DNA of 64,000 nucleotides from Alteribacillus persepolensis (GTDB lineage: Bacteria; Bacillota; Bacilli; Bacillales; Marinococcaceae): the NCBI RefSeq assembly GCF_900099605.1, contig NZ_FNDK01000017.1, positions 1-64,000 on the forward strand, read 5' to 3'. The position numbers and the translations under genes are program-made. Below the pieces are notes generated by a model. That model was not told the origin of the DNA, did not search any database, and was given only the letters and a program-made list of their open reading frames with translations. Positions 1-7,019 of the stretch are shown here, one piece after another. How positions within the stretch are numbered: the first letter of the stretch is position 1; each line of letters opens with the position of its first letter.

Positions 1-523
1 CTGCGCGGACGAATACGTCATTGACAGCTTCCATTGGTTTGTTGCGGTCTACTGGAGGGTTAATAATCGCATGGTTAAAGAACCAGTTTTTCTCTTGGGC
101 TTCTTTGTACCAATAGCGTGCATTATCAGAATATGGTGCATAGTAATCCGGGTCAGCACCAAGTGTTGCTAAGAACGATGCTTTGTAATCCGGAGATCTG
201 CCCATTTGCCCGTACGTAATCTTTGCCCATTCCGCAATCGCATCTCTTGATTCGAGCAGGTCCTGGGCGGATTCAGCATATTGGAAGAATTTTTGCGTAT
301 AGCCGCCATTTCCTGTATCGGTCGGTTTTGTTAAGATATCTTTTGTTTTTTCATCGTGAAGGGCATCATATTGTCTTGCAATCGAGCGGGCGGCGTTTCG
401 AAACGCTGGATGTGTTGTAACATCTTTCACTCGTTCTCCATTAATCCATACCTCTCTATTATCTTTTAAACTTTCTAAGTATTCTTTCCCTGTTAAAGGT
501 CGTTTCGTTTTTTGTTCAATCAT
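1..523 (-). CDS. hpaB: 4-hydroxyphenylacetate 3-hydroxylase oxygenase subunit (HpaB family), 3'-truncated by window edge
   Basis: The first ~174 residues of an HpaB/HpaH-type FADH2-dependent aromatic hydroxylase; the rest lies outside the window. The N-terminus (RPLTGKEYLESL, then VWINGERVKDVTTHPAF) and the segment with FFNHAIINPPVDRNKP are typical of the family, which ortho-hydroxylates 4-hydroxyphenylacetate or related phenols using reduced flavin from a separate reductase. ATG at 523 is chosen because an AGGAGGAT ribosome binding site lies just upstream. No flavin reductase is visible here. A cre-like box lies 34 bases upstream. The family call is firm; the exact substrate is not determined. 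Confidence 0.85.
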   Translation of the reverse strand, partial: MIEQKTKRPLTGKEYLESLKDNREVWINGERVKDVTTHPAFRNAARSIARQYDALHDEKTKDILTKPTDTGNGGYTQKFFQYAESAQDLLESRDAIAEWAKITYGQMGRSPDYKASFLATLGADPDYYAPYSDNARYWYKEAQEKNWFFNHAIINPPVDRNKPMEAVNDVFVRA

Positions 524-556
524 ACAGCATCCTCCTTAAACTTGCAGCTACTAGTT

Positions 557-570
557 TTAAAGCGCTTTCA
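557..570 (-). promoter_or_regulatory. cre-like box (CcpA operator) upstream of hpaB
   Basis: On the minus strand the site reads TGAAAGCGCTTTAA, which differs from the palindromic Bacillus cre core TGAAAGCGCTTTCA at one position. It lies 34 bases upstream of the hpaB-like start, suitable for carbon catabolite repression. Seen in sequence; binding is inferred. Confidence 0.6.
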
Positions 571-898
571 ATTGATAATTTTATTATGTAATTTTACACC
601 ACTAATTGAAACTGCAAAATGAGGTTAATATTCCGATACATTGTTTCAGTTTTTGTGGTTGTCTTTTCAATATGCTTCTTCCTTTCAAACATACGTAAAA
701 AAGCCACAAAACTGTCACTGCGACTCCGTCTCACATATTTGAAATTCGTTTTCATGCCATTTAAAATAAACATGTGACCAATTAGTCAACTTTGTGACTA
801 TAAAGTCAATTTTATAATAAATAGCGACTGGAAAAATATATGCAACAAGCTTTCTTTTCTTATTTCCCTGCAGACAAATAAAGAAGGAGAGATGATAC
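571..898. other. AT-rich intergenic stretch without a gene
   Basis: Divergent spacer between hpaB and the small membrane protein gene. It is AT-rich and must hold both promoters. A TATAAT hexamer lies near 811-816 on the plus strand, but no well-spaced -35 is evident. No RNA gene or repeat recognised. Confidence 0.4.
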
Positions 899-1342
899 AT
901 GAACCCCAGCTTTTTAAAAAATGCTCCGGTCCATGTGAAAGAAGAGTTCGACAAAATGCAGGAGCGGCTTGCTCCATTAGTGAAAAAAAGCATGGTTTAC
1001 GGATTTATTGCCATGCCGCTTGTTACATTTTCGCTGTGGAACTTGTTCTTTCTCCTTGCCGGCACGTCATTAACCGCCGATACCGCCCTTTTATTCGGTG
1101 GATTAGCATTGCTTGGTGCGGTTGGTATGGCACTATTTAAAGAATCAATTCATCAAAGCAAAAACATTCAGAAACAAAGTGTTGAATATGTTCATCACCG
1201 TATTAAAAACAGTTATGTGTTATCTCACGAAGCCAAAGAACAGTACTTGAAAAAAGTCGTCAGCGATCCAGCAAAATGTTACCAGACTTTTTATGAATTT
1301 CTTGAACATGAAAGACGTCTGCAAGAAATGATGCATCAGTAA
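899..1342 (+). CDS. Small two-helix membrane protein, DUF5392-like (YwnF-like)
   Basis: A 147-residue protein with a soluble amphipathic start, two hydrophobic segments around residues 32-52 and 62-80, and a charged C-terminal half rich in helix formers (HHRIKNSYVLSHEAKEQYLKKVV). It resembles the Bacillus DUF5392/YwnF proteins of unknown function; that match is from memory and not certain. ATG at 899 follows AAGGAGAGATGATAC. An ATG at 892 is in another frame. The gene stands alone and ends before a strong hairpin. No function can be given. Confidence 0.6.
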   Translation: MNPSFLKNAPVHVKEEFDKMQERLAPLVKKSMVYGFIAMPLVTFSLWNLFFLLAGTSLTADTALLFGGLALLGAVGMALFKESIHQSKNIQKQSVEYVHHRIKNSYVLSHEAKEQYLKKVVSDPAKCYQTFYEFLEHERRLQEMMHQ

Positions 1343-1427
1343 ACAAAAAACAAAATCGCTGCAGTCATTTACAAGAGAATCATCTTCCCTTATTTTTCTG
1401 TTCTTTCCCCACCTTCTCGTCTATATG

Positions 1428-1468
1428 CAAAAACCCCCAAGAAACAAACAAGTTTCTTGGGGGTTTTA
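1428..1468. terminator. Bidirectional rho-independent terminator
   Basis: Perfect stem AACCCCCAAGAAAC / GTTTCTTGGGGGTT with a 6-base loop, flanked by A-tract and T-tract, so it can end transcription in both directions. Confidence 0.9.
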
Positions 1469-1581
1469 CTGAGATGGTGATTAACCAGTTTTATTTCCGT
1501 CCTGGTTTTGATCAACCCATGGTAAGAGTTGATGTCATCAATTGTGCAGTCTCTGATGCCAAAACACTTGGAAACTGCATA

Positions 1582-1856
1582 GGCTGGGGCAAAAGCATAA
1601 GAGCTGTAGAACAATACGAGTGTCTCACGAAAATCAGCTCAGATTGTTTGTTTATAACGGTCATTTCTATCATTGCTCCGTCAACACTCTTCGCGTTCCA
1701 TAAGCACGACCCCAGCTGATTCGGCCTCTTTACCAAGTGAATCGTCAGCTCGTGCCGTTTCCGTTGAAATCTCCGTATGTTGACGACACTTAACCTATAC
1801 GTTCATCCCTTATTGTTTGGCTTTTGAATCACTTACCTTAGATTTGCCCCAGTCTC
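1582..1856. repeat. Dispersed intergenic element, copy A (CTGGGACAAA-type ends)
   Basis: About 275 bases that align with 58226-58523. It starts with GCTGGGGCAAAAG and ends with TTTGCCCCAGTCTC, so the ends are inverted copies of each other. Shared internal blocks include CTTCGCGTTCCA and TTATTGTTYGGCTTTTG. There is no coding potential. It lies between two convergent genes. Confidence 0.65.
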
Positions 1857-1870
1857 AATAGAGCAAATAT

Positions 1871-3220
1871 TTATTTTTCCCATTCAATATCCATAGCTTC
1901 TGCCATTTTTTTTGGCAAATCTGTGTTATCTAGTAAACCATGAAACAAGTCAGAGGAAGGACCATAGGCATAAAGCTGTACATCAGTGCCAGTGTGAGCA
2001 TCCGTTGTCCAGCCTACATAAGCATGTTCACTTACAATAGTATTCATGGCAAATGCCGGATCCTCCGCTGCTTGAATACGTGCTATTTCTTCCTCACTTG
2101 GTGAAATACCTGCATATTCTTTTAACACGTCCGCTGCATTACTGCGGTCATTATTTAATGCTTCTGCCATTGTATCTCCAGTAGCAGTTACATTACGGAG
2201 AATTTCCGGATTGGCTTTGTATTCATCATTTCCTCCTACACTCATGCCGCCTGTTTCATGATCCCCTGCAATTACAACAAGAGTTTCTCCGTCTTCTTCT
2301 GCGAATTCAACTGCTTCTTTTACAGCCTTTTCGAATGCTTCTGTTTCACTCATTGCCCATGCAGCATCATGCGCATGCCCTGCCCAGTCAATCTGACTGC
2401 CTTCTACCATAAGGAAAAATCCATCGTCATCTTGCTCCAAGTTATCAATAGCTCCTTCTGTCATATCAGCAAGACTAGGCTGCTCCTTCGGCCGTTCCAT
2501 ATCCGGTGCCATTGCGTCTTCTGCAAACAAACCGAGCAGCTTTTCCGACTCTGCTTTTTCAAGCTCTTCTTTTGTTTTTATGTATTCAAATCCATCCTGT
2601 TCAGCTTTTTCTATGAGATTATCATTTTTCTGATTTCCCCCTTGATTTTCCGGCAAAAAGTTATCACGTCCGCCGCCAAGAAGTACGTCAACATTATTTA
2701 ACAGCTGCGGTGCTATCGCTGTTTCATTGTCACGCGCTTCTACACTTGCGCCAAATACAGCTGGTGTGGCGTGCGTGATAGTAGAAGTGGCCACCAGTCC
2801 TGTCGCCTTGCCTTCATCACCTGCTTTTTGAAGAATGCTCTCGAGTGGTTCACCGCCAGGGGTCATGCTGATCATGTCATTGTTCGTTTTTTCACCTGTA
2901 GCCATAGCGGTGCCCGCTGCTGCGGAATCAGTGACATAATTATTTGCTGAATCTGTCTTAATCATGCCTGTCAGCATGTCATCCCAGACTGGTTCTTCCC
3001 CTTCCTTATAAATTCGATAGTTTGTAGCATAGCTTGCTGAGAACCCGTCTGGAATCATAAAGATAATATTTTCTACTTCTTCTGTATTCGGGCCTGGCCC
3101 TTTGCCATTTGCATGATCAGGAGGACCGGGCTCGCCTTTTTTACTATCCACTGCTGCAGCCGAAAATATGAAAGCTGTACTAAGCCCGATAACTGCTGCA
3201 CTCTTAAGATATGTTTTCAT
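1871..3220 (-). CDS. Secreted alkaline phosphatase (PhoA/PhoB family)
   Basis: An exported phosphomonoesterase that releases phosphate outside the cell. It has an N-terminal signal peptide (MKTYLKSAAVIGLSTAFIFS), then a linker rich in Gly, Pro and charged residues, and the metal-binding IPDG motif. The nucleophile motif is DSAAAGTAMATGEKT, and further metal-site motifs are DWAGHAHD, GDHETGG and the late THTG. Length is ~449 residues, normal for the family. ATG at 3220 is preferred over the TTG at 3229, because the GGGAG site abuts the TTG but is 9 bases from the ATG. The mature protein is very acidic, as in salt-adapted bacteria. A Pho-box-like repeat lies upstream. Confidence 0.93.
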   Translation of the reverse strand: MKTYLKSAAVIGLSTAFIFSAAAVDSKKGEPGPPDHANGKGPGPNTEEVENIIFMIPDGFSASYATNYRIYKEGEEPVWDDMLTGMIKTDSANNYVTDSAAAGTAMATGEKTNNDMISMTPGGEPLESILQKAGDEGKATGLVATSTITHATPAVFGASVEARDNETAIAPQLLNNVDVLLGGGRDNFLPENQGGNQKNDNLIEKAEQDGFEYIKTKEELEKAESEKLLGLFAEDAMAPDMERPKEQPSLADMTEGAIDNLEQDDDGFFLMVEGSQIDWAGHAHDAAWAMSETEAFEKAVKEAVEFAEEDGETLVVIAGDHETGGMSVGGNDEYKANPEILRNVTATGDTMAEALNNDRSNAADVLKEYAGISPSEEEIARIQAAEDPAFAMNTIVSEHAYVGWTTDAHTGTDVQLYAYGPSSDLFHGLLDNTDLPKKMAEAMDIEWEK

Positions 3221-3271
3221 TCTATCCAACTCCCTTCATTTAGTTCACCTCCACAAGATACATGAAAATTA

Positions 3272-3288
3272 TTAACTAAATTTTAACT
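3272..3288. promoter_or_regulatory. Pho-box-like direct repeat upstream of alkaline phosphatase
   Basis: TTAACT occurs at 3272-3277 and 3283-3288, spaced exactly 11 bases apart, which is the pitch of PhoP boxes (TTAACA-like, N5) in Bacillus. The two hexamers are on the strand opposite the gene. Only two repeats are visible, so this is a candidate site. Confidence 0.45.
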
Positions 3289-3498
3289 AGATATGAAGAT
3301 TTGATTAATTTAGGCTCTGTTCTATTCTGCCAATGCCATATCATTTCACAATAGGCAGACCTTTCTATGAATACAGCTTCAAATTCTTTCATCATTTATA
3401 TCACTTTACGTATCTTCACACGCCTTAATCATTCTCTTATACAGATAACAAGAACGAAACATCTCTATTTTTCGTTTGTTTTCTCCTTGAAGACGAAG

Positions 3499-3539
3499 TT
3501 GACAATATCTACTTTTCTGTTAATATGAACATGTTCATA
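3499..3539 (+). promoter_or_regulatory. SigA-type promoter with overlapping palindromic operator
   Basis: TTGACA at 3499-3504, 16 bases, then TAATAT at 3521-3526 form a plausible promoter for the M24-BCCT-TetR-hydrolase operon. A perfect 16-base palindrome TATGAACATGTTCATA (3524-3539) overlaps the -10 region and start site. A half-site copy, TTCATAAAA, recurs near 3551. The TetR-family gene of this operon is the obvious candidate to bind it. Confidence 0.55.
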
Positions 3540-3571
3540 AAAAGAACAAATTCATAAAAGGGGAATTTTGC

Positions 3572-4720
3572 ATGGGCATCACAGATGAAACATTAAAAAG
3601 GCGCCTGGATGGCTTCCGCAAACGTATGAGAGACAAGGAAATCGATATGGCTCTTCTTGTTGAGCCAGATAACCAATATTATGTAAGCGGCTTTCGGGCC
3701 ATATCCTATTCACGGCCAATCATCTGTCTCGTTTATTTGAATAGCTTACAATTCATCCTTCCGGAATTAGAAAAAGATCATGCCAGCCAGTCTGCCCGGA
3801 CTGATGAATTGTATGTCTATCATGAAATTGCTTGTCACCGAGGAAAAGATACTCAATTTCATCGGCCGCTTGAACACCTGCTGGACCGTCAACCAGCCTC
3901 GTCGACTATCGGTGTCGAAGTAGATACCCTCCCTGCAGCACTGTACTGTATGCTGCATGAACGAAATTTCATTGTGAAAGATATGGGGCCCGATTTGATG
4001 GAAATGCGCATGAAAAAAGACCAAGAAGAAATTCACTGGATTAAACAAGCCGGTGTGCTGTCTGACCTTGCGCTGGAATCTTCTTTGCATCATGTGCAGC
4101 CAGGCATCAGTGAACTTGAGCTGGATTCGTTTGGAGACAAAAAACTGTTAGAAGCAGCATCGCAGCAGTTTCCAGATCAGCTCATTGGCTTTGCAGACTG
4201 GACATGCTCAGGCATCACGCGAAGCTTTATGCCGCATCTTGCCTCGAGCACAAGGAAACTGGAGAAAAACGACGTTGTCGTGCACAGCCGCCAAGTATGG
4301 GTCAATCATTACCGCGCGGAAAATGAACGAACCTTTCTCATCGGCCGTCCATCAAATGAACAGAAATATTGCCTGGAATTGGCTATTGAAGCACAAGCTC
4401 AAGCCATGCAGGTGGTAAAGCCTGGTGTCTGTGCAAAAGACATTGATTTGGCCGCTTATCATGTATTTGAAAAACATGGGTATGGTGAGCACGTTCAACA
4501 CCGAACAGGACATGGTTTGGGATTAACTGAACACGAAGAGCCCTACTTACGTTTTGATAATGAATTGCAGCTGGAAGAAGGAATGGTATATACCATTGAA
4601 CCAGGAATTTACGTGCCTGGAGTTGGTGGATTTCGTCATTCCGATACCGTGATTGTGACAAATAACGGTTTCGAAAGCGTGACACAGTATCCACGCTCGT
4701 TAGAAGACATGATATTATAA
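3572..4720 (+). CDS. Creatinase-like M24-fold hydrolase without metal ligands
   Basis: A 382-residue protein with the creatinase N-terminal domain (about 1-140) and pita-bread M24 domain (about 150-375). Metal-dependent M24 peptidases use Asp, Asp, His, Glu, Glu. Here the first Asp is His238, the second lies in an NERTF motif (Glu252), and the last Glu site is Ser357 in GGFRHSD. His222, His314 and Glu343 are kept. The ERT and GGxRxxD pattern recalls Pseudomonas creatinase and other non-metal members such as ectoine hydrolase, which cleave C-N bonds in small amidino or amide compounds. The downstream BCCT transporter and TetR gene suggest a quaternary-amine-like or compatible-solute substrate. 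ATG at 3572 follows AAAAGGGGA. The fold is sure; the substrate is open. Confidence 0.72.
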   Translation: MGITDETLKRRLDGFRKRMRDKEIDMALLVEPDNQYYVSGFRAISYSRPIICLVYLNSLQFILPELEKDHASQSARTDELYVYHEIACHRGKDTQFHRPLEHLLDRQPASSTIGVEVDTLPAALYCMLHERNFIVKDMGPDLMEMRMKKDQEEIHWIKQAGVLSDLALESSLHHVQPGISELELDSFGDKKLLEAASQQFPDQLIGFADWTCSGITRSFMPHLASSTRKLEKNDVVVHSRQVWVNHYRAENERTFLIGRPSNEQKYCLELAIEAQAQAMQVVKPGVCAKDIDLAAYHVFEKHGYGEHVQHRTGHGLGLTEHEEPYLRFDNELQLEEGMVYTIEPGIYVPGVGGFRHSDTVIVTNNGFESVTQYPRSLEDMIL

Positions 4721-4753
4721 TTCTTTTTACATCTTTGGGGGTAATAACAAGTT

Positions 4754-6274
4754 ATGAATGCAAAATTAGACAAATCTATTTTTTGGCCGTCATTGATTTT
4801 TATTGTACTAGCAACCGTGTTATTAGTGATTTTCCGCGATACGGCCGGCCCTGTCATTGAAGGGGCCATGACCGCTATTACATTTCGGCTGGACTGGGCT
4901 TTTGAATTTTTGACAATTGGTTTATTTATTATTTTAATCTGGCTCATGATTGGACGATATGGACGTGTCAAACTGGGAGACCCAGAAGATACGCCGGATT
5001 TCTCTAAGTTCAGCTGGGGCGGCATGCTCTTTTGTGCTAGTATGGGCACAAGTATTATGTTCTGGTCGATTGTGGAACCGTTGTACTATTATACAGGACC
5101 TCCTTTTGGCATCGAAGGCAGTTCCACAGAGTCTGCTGAATTTGCCATTAGTTACGGGCTCTTTCATTGGGGCATTTCTGCCTGGGCATTGTATGCACTG
5201 CCGGCTGTTGTTATGGCATACAGTTTTTATGTTCGAAAAGATTCATCATTAAAAATTAGTACTGCCTGCAGCGGAGCGCTCGGCAAATATGCAGACGGTT
5301 TACTTGGCAAAATCATTGATATTTTAGTCATTTGGAGCTTAATTGGAGGATTAGGGACGTCGCTGGGCCTTGGAGTTCCAATGGTTTCTGCTGTACTAAG
5401 CAATCTTTTAGGTGTGGAGCCAACTCTTTTGTTAGACATTGTGATTATTATTATATGGACGTTTATTTTTAGCTCTAGTGCTTATTTTGGCTTGTACAAA
5501 GGAATACGGAAATTAAGTGACTGGAACGTTTACATGGCACTTGGCCTTGCGTTATTTGTTATCATTGTCGGTCCTACGCTGTTTCTGCTTTCCTATTTCA
5601 CAGACAGCTTAGGCTTAATGCTTGATAATTTTATGCGGATGAGTTTATACACCGATCCTATTTCAGAAGGTGGATTCCCGCAAGCTTGGACTGTGTTCTA
5701 CTGGGCTTGGTTTGCAGCCACAGCTCCTTTTATCGGGATTTTTGTAGCACGTATTTCCAAAGGACGAAGCATCCGAGAACTTGTCTTTCACGTACTGATG
5801 TGGGGAACTCTTGGAAGCTGGTTATATTTTGGTGTGTTCGGCGGATATGCCATGAACTTAGAACTAACCAATCAAGTAGACTTGACTGGCATTTTAACGG
5901 GTGAAAGTGAACAAGCAGTCATCGTAGCTGTGCTTGATTCCCTGCCTTTATCTGTCATCGTGTCCAGCTTCTTTGTCATCTTAGGATTTGTGTTTTTGGC
6001 CACGTCACTGGACTCTGCAAGTTATGTTATTGCTAGCATTGCCTCTGCGGAGATGAAAAAGGATGCAGAGCCAGCTCGCTGGCACCGCCTGCTTTGGGGT
6101 ATCCTCTTATCAGCACTGGCAATTAGTCTTACCATCGTCGGCGGTCTTGGTGTTGTGCAAACATCTTCTGTCCTTGTCTCCGTACCGATTTTAATTATGT
6201 ACGTGCTGTTAGCCATCTCTCTTTTAAGATGGCTGAAACAAGATGAACCATACCATCATTATGTGAAGAAATAA
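4754..6274 (+). CDS. BCCT-family betaine/carnitine/choline-type transporter
   Basis: A 506-residue polytopic membrane protein with about 12 helices. Family marks are FSWGGMLFCASMGTSIMFWS followed by EPLYYY, and FYWAWFAATAPFIGIFVARISKGR with IRE directly after. BCCT carriers import glycine betaine, carnitine, choline or related trimethylammonium or sulfonium solutes with sodium or protons, or by exchange. The N- and C-terminal extensions are short, so a strongly osmosensing carrier like BetP is less likely than a nutrient carrier. It starts 33 bases after the M24 gene, behind GGGGGTAAT, and is co-transcribed with it. Substrate is inferred only from context. Confidence 0.9.
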   Translation: MNAKLDKSIFWPSLIFIVLATVLLVIFRDTAGPVIEGAMTAITFRLDWAFEFLTIGLFIILIWLMIGRYGRVKLGDPEDTPDFSKFSWGGMLFCASMGTSIMFWSIVEPLYYYTGPPFGIEGSSTESAEFAISYGLFHWGISAWALYALPAVVMAYSFYVRKDSSLKISTACSGALGKYADGLLGKIIDILVIWSLIGGLGTSLGLGVPMVSAVLSNLLGVEPTLLLDIVIIIIWTFIFSSSAYFGLYKGIRKLSDWNVYMALGLALFVIIVGPTLFLLSYFTDSLGLMLDNFMRMSLYTDPISEGGFPQAWTVFYWAWFAATAPFIGIFVARISKGRSIRELVFHVLMWGTLGSWLYFGVFGGYAMNLELTNQVDLTGILTGESEQAVIVAVLDSLPLSVIVSSFFVILGFVFLATSLDSASYVIASIASAEMKKDAEPARWHRLLWGILLSALAISLTIVGGLGVVQTSSVLVSVPILIMYVLLAISLLRWLKQDEPYHHYVKK

Positions 6275-6295
6275 GCGTAAAAAGGAAGTGTTGTC

Positions 6296-7000
6296 ATGAA
6301 AGCTGGCAGAAAAGAAATACAACGGAAGCGAATGTGGGGATATTTTCTTAACGCCGCGACGGAAGTAATTGAAAACGAAGGCATGGAAAGAGTGACCATT
6401 CGTAAAATTGCTGACAAAGCTGGATTCACCAGCTCGACTGCCTACAATTACTTCAAGGATTTATCTCATTTGAAGTTTTTTGCAAGCATGCGTTTTACTA
6501 AACCGTATATTGAAGAATTGCCTGTTTACTTGGAAAAAGGGACAAACACGTTAGAAAAATGGTTGTATTCCTGGGAGTGTTTTTGCAAGCACTCCTTTCG
6601 CCAGCCCCAGGTTTACTCGGTCCTTTTCATTGATAGTCTCGGTGGGTCACCGGAGGAATTTTTAGAGCATTACTATAAAATATATCCGGAAGAATTAATC
6701 GGGCTGCCAGAACAGATAAAATCGTTTGTGATGGAACACTCCTTTGCTAAAAGAAGTGCGTTGTATATTGAAAATGCCGTACAGGAAGGCCTTTTAGCAG
6801 AAAAAGATGTGGAATATATTGCTGACATCACCTTATTTATATGGAAAGGCATGATGAGTTCTTTTATGAACCGGCGCAGAGACTATACGACTGATGAAGC
6901 GATTGAAAAAACATTAGCGTACGTGTATGAGAGTGTGATTAAAGTGGTGCCGTCATCTCAACAACATCACATTGTTTTCCAGCCGACAATCAAAACATGA
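6296..7000 (+). CDS. TetR/AcrR-family transcriptional regulator
   Basis: A 234-residue regulator with an N-terminal helix-turn-helix (VTIRKIADKAGFTSSTAYNY, about residues 34-53) and a variable C-terminal ligand domain. It starts 21 bases after the BCCT gene with GGAAGTG upstream, so it belongs to the operon it probably controls. The palindrome over the operon promoter is the likely operator. The ligand is probably the transported compound or a breakdown product (inference). Confidence 0.88.
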   Translation: MKAGRKEIQRKRMWGYFLNAATEVIENEGMERVTIRKIADKAGFTSSTAYNYFKDLSHLKFFASMRFTKPYIEELPVYLEKGTNTLEKWLYSWECFCKHSFRQPQVYSVLFIDSLGGSPEEFLEHYYKIYPEELIGLPEQIKSFVMEHSFAKRSALYIENAVQEGLLAEKDVEYIADITLFIWKGMMSSFMNRRRDYTTDEAIEKTLAYVYESVIKVVPSSQQHHIVFQPTIKT

Positions 7001-7019
7001 TAACGAAAGGATGAGCTGA

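Noticed and set aside
1390-1736. Overlapping small reading frames on both strands between the first terminator and the phosphatase gene
   Set aside because: They cover the dispersed repeat element, have no ribosome sites and no family likeness.
2258-2701. 147-codon plus-strand frame inside the phosphatase gene
   Set aside because: Shadow of the alkaline phosphatase on the opposite strand; Cys- and Phe-rich random composition.
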